A model generated the notes under the pieces. The model saw nothing but the letters and a program-made list of their open reading frames with translations, was not told the DNA's origin and did no database searches. The translations under genes were made by a program, and so were the position numbers. DNA of 64,000 nt from Bordetella bronchialis (GTDB lineage: Bacteria; Pseudomonadota; Gammaproteobacteria; Burkholderiales; Burkholderiaceae_B), in assembly GCF_001676705.1 (NCBI RefSeq), contig NZ_CP016170.1, forward strand, positions 744,001 through 808,000, written 5' to 3'. Within the stretch, counting starts at the first letter, position 1, and every line of letters begins with the position of its first letter. Of this stretch, positions 17,492 through 25,960 are shown in pieces.

Positions 17492-18862
17492 ATGAGACCC
17501 GCAGAAGCACTCTGGGCAAGACCGCCGTCCTGGCGCGCGAACCTGACCGCCAAGCATTGGCGCACGCTGAACGGCGCCTTCCTGGGGTGGATCTTCGATG
17601 GCTACGAGGCGCTGGCGCTGGTGGTCGTATTGCCCGCCTTGCTGCACGGCCTGCTGCGGCCGGACCAGATGGCCGAGCTGCCCGTGTATGGCGGATTGGT
17701 CATCGGCATCACCTTGCTGGGCTGGGGCATCGGTGGCCTGGTGGGCGGGACGCTCGCCGACTATATCGGGCGCAAGCGCATGATGATGTGGTCCGTGCTG
17801 TTGTACGGGCTGTTGACGGGCCTGACCGCTTTCGCGCAGGACATCTGGCAGGTCAGCCTGCTGCGGCTGCTCACCGGTCTTGCCATGGGCAGCGAGTGGA
17901 GCACGGGCATCGCGCTTGTCGCGGAGACCTGGCCGCGCGAGGCCCGCGCGAAGGGGGCGGGCTTCCTGCAATCGGGTTTCGGCTGGGGCACATTGCTGGC
18001 GGCGCTCATCTGGTACGCCATGACATCCTACGATCCCTTCGGCGTGAACAACTGGCGCGCCATGTTCGTGCTGGGCGCGGTGCCAGCGCTGTTCGTGCTG
18101 TATCTGCGGCGCGGTGTGGACGAGTCCGAGCAATGGATAGAGGCCGTCCGCAACAGGCAATGGAGCGCCACGGGCCAGGATGCCGCCGGTGCAGGGAGAG
18201 AGCCGGCGCCCGCGCGACAAGGCGATGAAAAGCGGCCCTTCACGCTCAAGCAGTTGTTCAGCGAGCGCGAGGCCGTGCGGCGCATCGCGCTTACCACGGT
18301 ACTGTCCATCGCGGCCATTGTCGGTTGGTGGGCGGTGTCCAGTTGGCTGCCTGCGTACACAGCTGCCCTGGGTGCCGCGGGCCACGTCGCCGACCCGCAG
18401 GCGTGGGTCTCGCGCGTATCGATTTCCTACACCTTGGGCGCCACGGCGGCCTATCTGGTATCGGGCTTCATCATCGATGCGGTGGGGCGGCGGCTGTTCC
18501 TGTTCCTGACCTTCGTGGGCTGCTTCGTGACAACGCTGGCCACCTATGGCTGGGTGGGCAGCGTACAGGGCTTGATCCTGGTGGCGCCGGTCAATGGCTT
18601 CTTCACGTTGGGCTGCGCGTTCGCCTGGCTGGCGATCTACCCGTCCGAACTGTTCACTGCCACGGTGCGCTCCACGGCGGTGAGCTTCGTCTTCAATTCC
18701 GCGCGGCTGATCGCCTGGGTTTTTCCCATCCTGTCGGGCCGGATGATCCAGGCTTTCGGCGGGGTGGCGCACGGCGCCCTGCTGATCGGCTGCGTGTACC
18801 TGGTGGGGCTGGTATTGCCGTGGTTCCTGCCCGAGACCCGCGATGCCGACCTGCCGCGGTGA
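17492..18862 (+). CDS. Major facilitator superfamily transporter
   Basis: A 456-residue, roughly 12-helix inner-membrane permease. MFS signatures include GGTLADYIGRKRMM in the loop after helix 2 and a GSEW motif in helix 4, as in sialate/aromatic acid symporters (SHS/AAHS types). A charged loop of about 50 residues near residue 230 splits the two halves. GxxxD motifs near the N-terminus (FDGYE) are common in proton symporters. It follows the dad genes on the same strand with its own AAGGAGA ribosome site. A role in amino or carboxylic acid uptake is likely but not specific. Confidence 0.85.
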   Translation: MRPAEALWARPPSWRANLTAKHWRTLNGAFLGWIFDGYEALALVVVLPALLHGLLRPDQMAELPVYGGLVIGITLLGWGIGGLVGGTLADYIGRKRMMMWSVLLYGLLTGLTAFAQDIWQVSLLRLLTGLAMGSEWSTGIALVAETWPREARAKGAGFLQSGFGWGTLLAALIWYAMTSYDPFGVNNWRAMFVLGAVPALFVLYLRRGVDESEQWIEAVRNRQWSATGQDAAGAGREPAPARQGDEKRPFTLKQLFSEREAVRRIALTTVLSIAAIVGWWAVSSWLPAYTAALGAAGHVADPQAWVSRVSISYTLGATAAYLVSGFIIDAVGRRLFLFLTFVGCFVTTLATYGWVGSVQGLILVAPVNGFFTLGCAFAWLAIYPSELFTATVRSTAVSFVFNSARLIAWVFPILSGRMIQAFGGVAHGALLIGCVYLVGLVLPWFLPETRDADLPR

Positions 18863-18935
18863 TGCCACCGGCCGCGGCTGCCCCGGCGCGTGGCGCCGTG
18901 GCTGTCGGGGTCTGGCGTCGCGCCGCGTAACGCTT

Positions 18936-19481
18936 TCAGGGGCGGCCTTCGTCGTTCGATAGGCGCTTATAGAAGTAAGTCGTGGCGGACAGCCCGCCAT
19001 ACGCCCTCAAGGCGTAATCGGGAATGACGCCCGCGCGCGTCCAGCCCGCGCGTACATACAGGCGTTCGGCATCGCTGCCCGTTTCCGTGTCCAGGACGAG
19101 CAAGGTCTTGCCCGCGCGAGCGGCGACGGTGTCGACCGCCGCCATCAGCTGGCTTGCGACCCCCAGGCGCCGGAAGTCGCGATGGACCAGGAGCTTGGAC
19201 ACATCGGCCCTGTGGGGCTGGTTCTCGGGCTGCCCGACGACGATCTGCACCGTGCCCATGACGCGACCTTGCGATTCGGCGACCAGCAGAATGCGATCGC
19301 CCTGGACGACGTCGTCGGCGACCTTCGTCCAGAATCGCATGGCGCGCGGCATATCGAGCGGCGCGATAAAGCTGACCGAGGCGCCACCCGCCACGCAGTC
19401 CATCAATACCTCGGCCAGCGGGTCCACCAGCCTGGGGGCCTCTTCGGCCGGGACCACGCGGATTGTTGCCTGATGGGTCAT
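18936..19481 (-). CDS. GNAT-family N-acetyltransferase
   Basis: A 181-residue GNAT protein. The acetyl-CoA loop is seen as VSKLLVHRDFRRLGVASQL (about residues 95-113, R-x-x-G-x-A variant), after VMGTVQIVVG strand 4; TETGSDAERLYVRAGW gives the C-terminal strand. It begins one base after the stop of the XRE regulator gene on the same strand, forming a two-gene operon, so its expression is probably set by that regulator. Acceptor substrate unknown. Confidence 0.85.
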   Translation of the reverse strand: MTHQATIRVVPAEEAPRLVDPLAEVLMDCVAGGASVSFIAPLDMPRAMRFWTKVADDVVQGDRILLVAESQGRVMGTVQIVVGQPENQPHRADVSKLLVHRDFRRLGVASQLMAAVDTVAARAGKTLLVLDTETGSDAERLYVRAGWTRAGVIPDYALRAYGGLSATTYFYKRLSNDEGRP

Positions 19482-19482
19482 C

Positions 19483-20058
19483 TCAGATTCCTTGGTGCGC
19501 GAGCGTCGTCAGCGCGACCAGATAGCGCGCCATGACTCGGCCGGGGTTATGGAAGCTCGTCGGTCTATCCAGTTTCATCGTCAGGCAGTCGCCTTTTTCC
19601 AATCGCCAGGCTGTCTCTCCGCTACGGACTTCCATCGTGCCGTGCATCATCCAGACTTGCTGCACGACATCCGGCTCGCCCAGCGCCGTTTCATAGGCGA
19701 CGCGCTGGCCAGCGGGGAACTGGATCTCCACCAGCTGGGTGGGGCAGGGGACGGCCGCCGACAGGTGGCGGCGGACGTACCCGGACGCGGGGTCCGTCCA
19801 GACGGCCTGCTCGTCGGCCCGGGCGATCGGCGAGGGAATGTCTTCCGCGGATTGCCGTTCGAACAATGACGCGAGAGGAACACGAAGCGCCGTGGCCAGT
19901 TTGTCCAGGACCACCGCGGTCGGGCTGCTTTCGCCTCGCTCGATCAAGGAGATGGTGGAGCGGCTCACGCCGCTGCGGTCGGCGAGCGCATCCAGCGACC
20001 AGGCGCGTCCGCTTCTCAGCTCCCGGACGCGCGTCGCGATGATCTGGTTGATGTCCAC
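19483..20058 (-). CDS. XRE-cupin transcriptional regulator
   Basis: A 191-residue protein with an XRE helix-turn-helix (SLDALADRSGVSRSTISLIERGESSP, about residues 21-46) fused to a C-terminal cupin sensor domain (QVWMMHGTMEVRSG and CLTMKLDRPTSFHNPG). Such proteins sense small metabolites. It heads an operon with the acetyltransferase. A near-perfect 12-bp inverted repeat just upstream is a likely autoregulatory operator. Confidence 0.87.
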   Translation of the reverse strand: MDINQIIATRVRELRSGRAWSLDALADRSGVSRSTISLIERGESSPTAVVLDKLATALRVPLASLFERQSAEDIPSPIARADEQAVWTDPASGYVRRHLSAAVPCPTQLVEIQFPAGQRVAYETALGEPDVVQQVWMMHGTMEVRSGETAWRLEKGDCLTMKLDRPTSFHNPGRVMARYLVALTTLAHQGI

Positions 20059-20063
20059 GGCTG

Positions 20064-20100
20064 TTCCACAATACTGGAATTATTGTCTAGTATTATGGAA
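20064..20100. promoter_or_regulatory. XRE operator: 12-bp inverted repeat in divergent spacer
   Basis: TTCCACAATACT is repeated inverted as AGTATTATGGAA after a 13-base centre, with one mismatch. It sits 6 bases before the XRE start and 62 before the opposite nucleotidyltransferase start, in an AT-rich island. The size and symmetry suit a dimeric XRE repressor. Confidence 0.55.
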
Positions 20101-20161
20101 ATCAGCGCAGCCGTCAACGGCCGCGAATTGGCCTATCCTGCATGTTCTTCATGAGGAGCAT

Positions 20162-20959
20162 ATGAACCACAGCCTTCCCTCATCCCACTTGGAGCTTCTC
20201 GAGCGTGTCCGTGCGGCGGTGGCGCGCGACGAACGTCTTCATGCCCTGTTGATCGGCGGCTCCTATATCCACGGCGGCTTCGACGAGTATTCGGACCTGG
20301 ATTTCTCCATCGTGGTGGAAGAAGGCCACTACGCCGAAGTCATGGCCGGCCGCAGGGCTTTCGCCGAAGCCATCGGAGGATTGATTTCCGCCTTTACCGG
20401 CGAGCATGTCGGTGAACCGCGCCTGTTGATCTGCCTATACGGCGAGCCGCTGATCCACGTGGACTTGAAGTTCGTCCTGCCGTCCGATCTGGATCGCCAG
20501 ATCGAGCGACGCGCGGTGCTGTTCGCCCGCAATCCGCGCGAGATCGAGCAACGCATGCAGGCTGGCGCGGTAGCGTGGCCCAATCTGTCATCCGAATGGT
20601 TTGAAGCGCGTGCCTGGATCTGGCTGCACTATGCGATCACGAAGCTGGGGCGGGGCGAGCTCTACGAGGCGATCGGCATGCTGGGCTTCTTTCGGGAACA
20701 GGTGTTGGGGCCCATGCTGTACCGCCGGGCCGGCCTGAACCAGCGCGGCGTGCGGCGGCTGGAGGCCCTGCGGCTGGACCAAGGCCACGCGCTCGCGGAT
20801 ACGGTGGCGCGGCACGACGCCGGCTCCGTCCACGCGGCCGTGCTTGCCGCGATCCACCTGTACATGGAGTTGCGTGGGGATGACCTGCCGTCGCGGCCGT
20901 GCCGGGGAATGCCGGAATCCTTGCTGCGATCGATGCCCGCGCGCCGGGAAGCGCCATGA
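20162..20959 (+). CDS. Nucleotidyltransferase-fold protein (LinB/LnuB-like)
   Basis: A 265-residue protein. GGSYIHGGFDEYSDLDFSIV holds the GGS loop (32-34) and the Asp45-x-Asp47 metal pair of polymerase-beta-like nucleotidyltransferases; a helical C-terminal domain follows. The layout recalls lincosamide or aminoglycoside nucleotidyltransferases, but resistance cannot be concluded from this. The ATG follows AGGAGCAT. Its stop overlaps the NUDIX gene start (ATGA), so the two are coupled. Confidence 0.75.
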   Translation: MNHSLPSSHLELLERVRAAVARDERLHALLIGGSYIHGGFDEYSDLDFSIVVEEGHYAEVMAGRRAFAEAIGGLISAFTGEHVGEPRLLICLYGEPLIHVDLKFVLPSDLDRQIERRAVLFARNPREIEQRMQAGAVAWPNLSSEWFEARAWIWLHYAITKLGRGELYEAIGMLGFFREQVLGPMLYRRAGLNQRGVRRLEALRLDQGHALADTVARHDAGSVHAAVLAAIHLYMELRGDDLPSRPCRGMPESLLRSMPARREAP

Positions 20960-21360
20960 TCACCAACGTCAGCATTCTCGTCCGTGACCGCCGGGGTCGC
21001 ACGCTACTGCAAATGCGCGATAGCGCGGCCAGGATAGGCCCGCTGGCCTGGAGCTTCTGGGGCGGCGCGGTCGAGGCCCAGGACCCTGACCCCTGGCACA
21101 CGGCGTCGCGCGAGCTGGAAGAGGAATTGCGCATCGCCGCCCGACCGGCGGAGTTCATCGAGATCGGCCGACGCCGCGGCAGCGATGGCCAGGAGGCCCC
21201 ATTGATGCTGTTGCGCCGCCCGGTCGAATGGGGCGACTTCCGTGTCCTGGAAGGCGCGGGAGCCGCATATTTCGAACTGGACGAGATCCGGCGGCTGCCG
21301 GTGACACGATCGGTGGCCTGGTACCTGGCGAACAAGCCGGACGTCTTCACGCCTGCCTGA
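20956..21360 (+). CDS. NUDIX hydrolase
   Basis: A 134-residue NUDIX domain protein. The box is recognisable around residues 36-60, from FWGGAVEAQD to ASRELEEELRI, with the REx2EE core that binds metal and the diphosphate substrate. The frame opens 19 codons earlier, but the ATG overlapping the preceding stop gives MITNVSILVRD, the normal first strand. It probably hydrolyses a nucleoside diphosphate derivative. Coupling to a nucleotidyltransferase suggests related substrates. Confidence 0.83.
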   Translation: MITNVSILVRDRRGRTLLQMRDSAARIGPLAWSFWGGAVEAQDPDPWHTASRELEEELRIAARPAEFIEIGRRRGSDGQEAPLMLLRRPVEWGDFRVLEGAGAAYFELDEIRRLPVTRSVAWYLANKPDVFTPA

Positions 21361-21449
21361 CGCGCGGCCGCGTGCCGCGGTTTGGTGCCTGCCGGGCAAC
21401 ACTGTGTGGGCACGCACGGGTCTACTTCCCGGCACCGAGACTCTCTAGG

Positions 21450-22415
21450 ATGACTGCACGAGGCGCGCATTCCGCGGCCATTCCTGGAGATCCCACTGTG
21501 CTTAGTCCTGACACCTCCCTGCCGTCCGCCCGACCCGCATCGATGGATCTGGTTCCGTCGCGTTATGCGGTGCGCATCGGCGACATCGATGTACTCGTGA
21601 TCAGCGATGGCGTGCTGCCGCTCCCGGCGACGACCATGTCCATCAATGCCGACCCGGCCGACCGCGCGGCCTGGTTGCAGGACATGTTCCTGCCGCCGGA
21701 AGGATTCGATTGGGCATTGAATGTCCTGGTGGTGCGCAGCGGAGAGCAGACCATCCTGGTCGACGCGGGCGTCGGCTCGGAATTCCCCGGATTCCCGCGG
21801 GCAGGACAGCTGTCCTCCCGGTTGGAGGCCGCCGGCATCGCCCTGGAATCCTTGACCGATATTGTGATCACGCACATGCATATGGACCATGTCGGCGGCC
21901 TGCTCGTCGGTGGCGTGAAAGAGCGCTTGCGTCCGGACGTGCGCATCCATGTGGCGGCCAAAGAAGTGGAATTCTGGAAGGCGCCGGATTTCTCGCGGAC
22001 CTCCATGCCCGCCGCGGTGCCGCCGGTTCTGCGCTCGGCCGCCACACGCTTCTTCAACGACTATCGAGGCCGGTTGCGGATGTTCGACGAGCAGCACGAG
22101 GTGGCGCCCGGCGTGACGGTGCGCCGCACGGGCGGTCATACGCCCGGACACAGCGTGGTTTGCCTGCACTCGGGCAGCGACCGGCTGACCTTCGCCGGCG
22201 ACGCCGTGTTTCCGGTCGGTTTCGACCATCCGGACTGGCACAACGGGTTCGAGCACGATCCCGAGGAGTCGGTGCGCGTGCGTGTGCGCCTGCTGCGGGA
22301 TGTGGCCGCGACGGGCGAACTGCTGCTGGCCACCCACGTGCCGTTCCCGTCCGTGGGGCGGGTGGCGGTGGAGGGCGATGCTTTCCGCTGGGTACCGGTG
22401 TTCTGGGACTATTGA
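21450..22415 (+). CDS. Metallo-beta-lactamase-fold hydrolase
   Basis: A 321-residue MBL-fold protein. THMHMDHVGG (His142, His144, Asp146, His147) is the zinc motif; later GGHTPGHSV and FAGDAVFPV supply the other histidine and the bridging aspartate. The N-terminal 30 residues look unstructured, so translation may begin at the in-frame ATG at 21543 (MDLVPSRYAV). The family includes lactonases and glyoxalase II-like enzymes. No periplasmic signal is evident. Not in an obvious operon. Confidence 0.82.
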   Translation: MTARGAHSAAIPGDPTVLSPDTSLPSARPASMDLVPSRYAVRIGDIDVLVISDGVLPLPATTMSINADPADRAAWLQDMFLPPEGFDWALNVLVVRSGEQTILVDAGVGSEFPGFPRAGQLSSRLEAAGIALESLTDIVITHMHMDHVGGLLVGGVKERLRPDVRIHVAAKEVEFWKAPDFSRTSMPAAVPPVLRSAATRFFNDYRGRLRMFDEQHEVAPGVTVRRTGGHTPGHSVVCLHSGSDRLTFAGDAVFPVGFDHPDWHNGFEHDPEESVRVRVRLLRDVAATGELLLATHVPFPSVGRVAVEGDAFRWVPVFWDY

Positions 22416-22443
22416 CCTGTTCTCGTCCGGATCCCAGCCGCGG

Positions 22444-22471
22444 CGCGATCTATCGCCACGACAAGATCGCG
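22444..22471. other. Perfect 8-bp inverted repeat in intergenic spacer
   Basis: CGCGATCT and AGATCGCG flank a 12-base centre, 28 bases after the MBL gene stop in a 201-base spacer. There is no T-run, so a factor-independent terminator is not clear; it may be a weak terminator or operator. Nothing else in the spacer is supported. Confidence 0.35.
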
Positions 22472-22616
22472 TCCGGCTCGGCGCTCATCCGGGCTGCCGG
22501 CTGCGTGGTCGCAAGCCCTGCTACATTCTCCATCTCGCCAATCTCGACGCCTGGCCTGGGTACAGGACACCCGGCTCCGGCGGCGGGCCGAAGGCGTCGC
22601 CTGAGACGGAGGTCGC

Positions 22617-23024
22617 ATGGAAGCGTATTTGCCGGTCGGATTGGTCACGGTCGTGGCTTGTATTGTTCTCTTCGTCATGGCCGCCGCGGTCGCGCGCACG
22701 CGCATCGCGGTCGGCATATTACCGCCCGCGATGACGGGCGATCCGCTCCTGGAGCGCACCATCCGGGCCCACTCCAATACCCTGGAATGGATGCCGGTCT
22801 TCCTGCCCGCGTTATGGCTCTTCGCGATCTACGGCAATCCAGTCTGGGCTTCGGTGCTGGGCGCCGTCTGGATCGTCGGCCGCATTGTCTATTTCATCGG
22901 CTATCGGATCGCGCCGGAGAAGCGTCGCATCGGCTTCGGCATTCAGGCGATGGCGGCCTTCATCCTGGTGATCGGCGCGGGATGGCGGATCGTCTATTTG
23001 ATGGTGACGCTGCGCGGCGCGTAG
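22617..23024 (+). CDS. MAPEG-family membrane protein
   Basis: A 135-residue protein with four hydrophobic helices. ERTIRAHSNTLEWMPVFLPALWL is the MAPEG signature (residues about 46-68), as in bacterial relatives of microsomal glutathione transferases. It would sit in the inner membrane; no specific reaction can be given. The ATG follows GACGGAGGT, a good ribosome site. It precedes the yddG-type gene by 51 bases. Confidence 0.85.
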   Translation: MEAYLPVGLVTVVACIVLFVMAAAVARTRIAVGILPPAMTGDPLLERTIRAHSNTLEWMPVFLPALWLFAIYGNPVWASVLGAVWIVGRIVYFIGYRIAPEKRRIGFGIQAMAAFILVIGAGWRIVYLMVTLRGA

Positions 23025-23075
23025 CGATGTTGCGGTGACCGCCTGGAGCTTGATGGAAATCCCTTGCGCAGCGAT

Positions 23076-23960
23076 ATGACGAGTACCCGGGCGACGCTGA
23101 TCGGGCTGACGGCGGTGGTGCTATGGAGCACCATCGTCGCGTTGATACGGGGCGTGGCCGAGGCCATGGGGCCCACGGCGGGGGCCGCGATGATCTATAC
23201 GGTGGGCACCGTCCTGCTGGGCCTTACCGTGGGCGTTCCGCGGCCGCGCGGGTTTCCGCGCGCATATCTGTACCTGGGCGGCGCCTTGTTCGTCGCCTAC
23301 GAGTTGTGCCTGGCCTTGTCGCTGGGTTATGCCGCGAACAGCCGGCAGGCCATCGAGGTCAGCCTGGTCAACTACCTGTGGCCCAGCCTGACGATCCTGT
23401 TCGCCGTCGTTTTCAACCGCCATAGGGCCACGGCGCTGATCGTTCCCGGGGTAGTGCTGGCCTTTGCCGGCGTGTGGTGGGCGCAGGGCGGGGCGCAAGG
23501 TCCCGGGCTGGCGGGCACGGTGGCCAATATCCGGAGCAATCCTCTCAGCTATGGCCTGGCTTTCGCGGGCGCCGTGATCTGGGCGGCGTATTGCACGGTG
23601 ACGGCCAGGATGGCGAAGGGCAGGAGCGCGGTGACCCTGTTCTTCGGGCTTACCGCGCTGGCGTTCTGGATCAAGGTGCTGGGCAGCGGCGATGCGGTCA
23701 TGCATGTGGACCTGGGCGTGGCGGTGCAGGTCGTGCTGGCCGGCGCCGCCATGGGATTCGGCTATGCCGCCTGGAACGTCGGCATCCTGCATGGGAATAT
23801 CGCCGTGCTGGCCGTGGCGTCCTATTTCATTCCGATCTTCTCGTCCGCGCTCGCCGCCGTGCTGCTATCCGCGCCGCTGGCGGCGGGGTACTGGAACGGC
23901 GCGGCCATGGTGTGCGCGGGATCGCTGCTGTGCTGGTGGGCGACGCGGGCGCGGCGGTAA
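23076..23960 (+). CDS. yddG: Aromatic amino acid/drug-metabolite exporter, YddG type
   Basis: A 294-residue, ten-helix EamA-family exporter that tracks E. coli YddG nearly throughout: ATLIGL at the start, ELCLALSLGYA, NYLWPSLTILFA, the WAAYCTVTARMAKG segment and AAWNVGILHGN. YddG exports aromatic amino acids and paraquat-like compounds. The ATG chosen aligns with the E. coli start; a TTG 12 bases upstream with a GGAAA site is possible. Probably follows the MAPEG gene in one transcript. Confidence 0.87.
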   Translation: MTSTRATLIGLTAVVLWSTIVALIRGVAEAMGPTAGAAMIYTVGTVLLGLTVGVPRPRGFPRAYLYLGGALFVAYELCLALSLGYAANSRQAIEVSLVNYLWPSLTILFAVVFNRHRATALIVPGVVLAFAGVWWAQGGAQGPGLAGTVANIRSNPLSYGLAFAGAVIWAAYCTVTARMAKGRSAVTLFFGLTALAFWIKVLGSGDAVMHVDLGVAVQVVLAGAAMGFGYAAWNVGILHGNIAVLAVASYFIPIFSSALAAVLLSAPLAAGYWNGAAMVCAGSLLCWWATRARR

Positions 23961-24021
23961 GAGAGGGGCCTGGCCCCGCGGCATCCGCGTGCAGCGCAGC
24001 GCCGGCCCCTCACGCCCGGTG

Positions 24022-25410
24022 CTATGCGATCAGCTTCACCAGCGCCGGCACTGTCAGCACCGCCGTGTAATACCCCATGAACTGAACGCCGGTGTTGAAG
24101 GCAAAGGCGCGCGAGAGCAGGCCGCCCAGCAAGCCCATGGTCAGGATGACCAACAGGCCCAGAAGCTGGCCTTCCCAGACGCTGATCACCACGATCAGGC
24201 CGACGAAGGTGGCGATGATGGCCTCGTGGCTGACCTTGCGCGACACGAACAGCGCCGCGCGGCGCGCGTAGTTCATGGCGAAGGGATAGGACACCAGCGA
24301 CGCGATGACGACGGCGAGCATGCCGTATCCCAGGAACTCCCAGTGGTTCATCAGGTTATGCAGGTTGTTGGTCTGCCCGGTCGCGCTGTCCACCGTGAAG
24401 CGCGGCGGCGCATTGAACAGCGGCGCGGCCGGACCCGCCGCGACGGGACTCAAGGGCAGGCCGAAGGCGATCAGCGGGATCAAGGCTTCGGCGATATAGG
24501 TGGCCTCGGTGACGCCGTTGCGTGCGCTCAGCACCGTCGTCAGCCGATGGTAGGCGTGCCGGACGCGCGCGCCCACCATTTCGCCCATGACCACCGTCAT
24601 CGCGACCGGGCTGAACACGAAGGTGGCGCTGGAGACGGCCGCCGTGGCCAGCGTCCAGCGCGTCTGGGCGCGGTCCAGCACCTTGAAGGGATTGGGAAAA
24701 TAGCCGGACCAGCCCTTGACATCGGGCGCCAGCGACAGCGTGCGGACCTTGTCGCGCGCCATGCGCTTGCGGCCTTGCGGCGACATGACGGCGAACAGGT
24801 CGGCGATCAGCGGGCCGATGGCGATGCCCAGGAAATAGCTGATGCTGAGTTTGACGCCGTAGCGGGCGGTCAGGCTTTGCAGCGCGATGATGACCATCAC
24901 GAAGGGGACGAGCAGCGCGACCGATGCCCAGCGTCCCGCCGAAAAATAGGCGATGAGCACCGCGGCGGCCAGGAATATCCAGGGCGCGGAGCGCGTGATC
25001 GCCGGACCGAAGGGAGCGAGCAGCACCGCGAACAGCACCGCCAGGGGAACGGCGACGAAGGCGGCGATGATGGCCCCGGAGATCATCTTGCGCAAGGCGA
25101 TATGGGGTACGCCCAGCTTGCGCAGCATATTGGCGTCCTGCAGCAGGGGCGTGGCCATGGTGTCGCCGGGGATGCCCAGCAGGGCCGTCGGCACGGCGTG
25201 CGTCATGTGCTTGGCCACCGCGCCCGCCAGGAAGAAGGTAAAGACGCCGGCGGGCGGCACGCCCAGCAAGGCCACCAGCAAGGTCAGGGGGGCGAGGGTG
25301 GTTGTTTCGTCGGTGCCGGAGATCAGCCCGATGGCGGCGAAGACGACTGCCCCCACCAGGCCCATCGCGGCCGCGGCCACGATCTGGTCGAACAGGATGG
25401 GATCGCTCAT
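24022..25410 (-). CDS. TctA-like tripartite tricarboxylate transporter permease
   Basis: A 462-residue polytopic membrane protein. The TctA region is visible near residues 65-110 (VPTALLGIPGDTMATPLLQDANML), with paired hydrophobic blocks of about six helices each. It is somewhat shorter than standard TctA (about 500). Its start overlaps the stop of the small membrane protein gene by 4 bases, so both are translated together, downstream of HMG-CoA reductase. No Bug receptor adjoins, so it may use one of the orphan receptors or act without one. Mevalonate or a 3-hydroxy-3-methylglutarate-like acid is a possible cargo. Confidence 0.78.
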   Translation of the reverse strand: MSDPILFDQIVAAAAMGLVGAVVFAAIGLISGTDETTTLAPLTLLVALLGVPPAGVFTFFLAGAVAKHMTHAVPTALLGIPGDTMATPLLQDANMLRKLGVPHIALRKMISGAIIAAFVAVPLAVLFAVLLAPFGPAITRSAPWIFLAAAVLIAYFSAGRWASVALLVPFVMVIIALQSLTARYGVKLSISYFLGIAIGPLIADLFAVMSPQGRKRMARDKVRTLSLAPDVKGWSGYFPNPFKVLDRAQTRWTLATAAVSSATFVFSPVAMTVVMGEMVGARVRHAYHRLTTVLSARNGVTEATYIAEALIPLIAFGLPLSPVAAGPAAPLFNAPPRFTVDSATGQTNNLHNLMNHWEFLGYGMLAVVIASLVSYPFAMNYARRAALFVSRKVSHEAIIATFVGLIVVISVWEGQLLGLLVILTMGLLGGLLSRAFAFNTGVQFMGYYTAVLTVPALVKLIA

Positions 25411-25904
25411 GCCAGCGCCTCCTTTACCTGCCGCGCCGGCCGCGGGCTGCCCGCATCGGCGCGGCTCGCGAACAGCTCGTCCAGGCCCAGCTCGCGAAGT
25501 TCCTGCAATGCCGCTGGCGGCAGGTCGGCCAGCGTGCCGAGTCCGCCGGGTTCGTTGGCGAGGTCGGCCAGGACCTCTTCGCGCCACGCGGCGTCCGCCA
25601 GCGAGGTGTTCTCCACGACTTCGCGCTTGGGCCGGAACAGCCGGGCGCAGACCACGCCCGCGATGACGCTGCCCGCCAGCCCCGCCAGCATGGCGTAAGC
25701 GTGGCCCAGCTCCGCCGAGGACGCCAGGCCGCGCAGCACGCGGCCGGCCGCGACGAAGGCCGCCACGCTGACGACGACGCCGATGGCGATGGACCAGGCC
25801 AGGTGGCGCAGGTCCACCGTGTCGCTCCATACTTCGGCGAGTTGCCCGGCGGGTGCGCGCCGCGGTACGGCGCGGTGCCCGTATGGGCTGGAATTGATGT
25901 TCAT
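25407..25904 (-). CDS. Small membrane protein, possible TctB substitute
   Basis: A 165-residue protein I do not recognise as a named family. Two hydrophobic segments (about 35-55 and 65-90) are followed by an acidic, soluble C-terminal half. It precedes the TctA-like permease with a 4-base overlap and has a very strong GGAGGAGGAGA ribosome site. Position suggests the small subunit of the transporter, but classic TctB has four helices. It follows the HMG-CoA reductase gene by 56 bases. Confidence 0.6.
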   Translation of the reverse strand: MNINSSPYGHRAVPRRAPAGQLAEVWSDTVDLRHLAWSIAIGVVVSVAAFVAAGRVLRGLASSAELGHAYAMLAGLAGSVIAGVVCARLFRPKREVVENTSLADAAWREEVLADLANEPGGLGTLADLPPAALQELRELGLDELFASRADAGSPRPARQVKEALA

Positions 25905-25960
25905 GATGGTCTCCTCCTCCGATCGCGGCCGCTATGGAAAATTTATGCGCCGGCCGCCGT

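Noticed and set aside
23692-25698. 668-codon plus-strand frame across yddG and the TctA-like gene
   Set aside because: Its translation is rich in Arg, Gly, Asp and Gln with no domain, and it crosses two well-supported genes in other frames.
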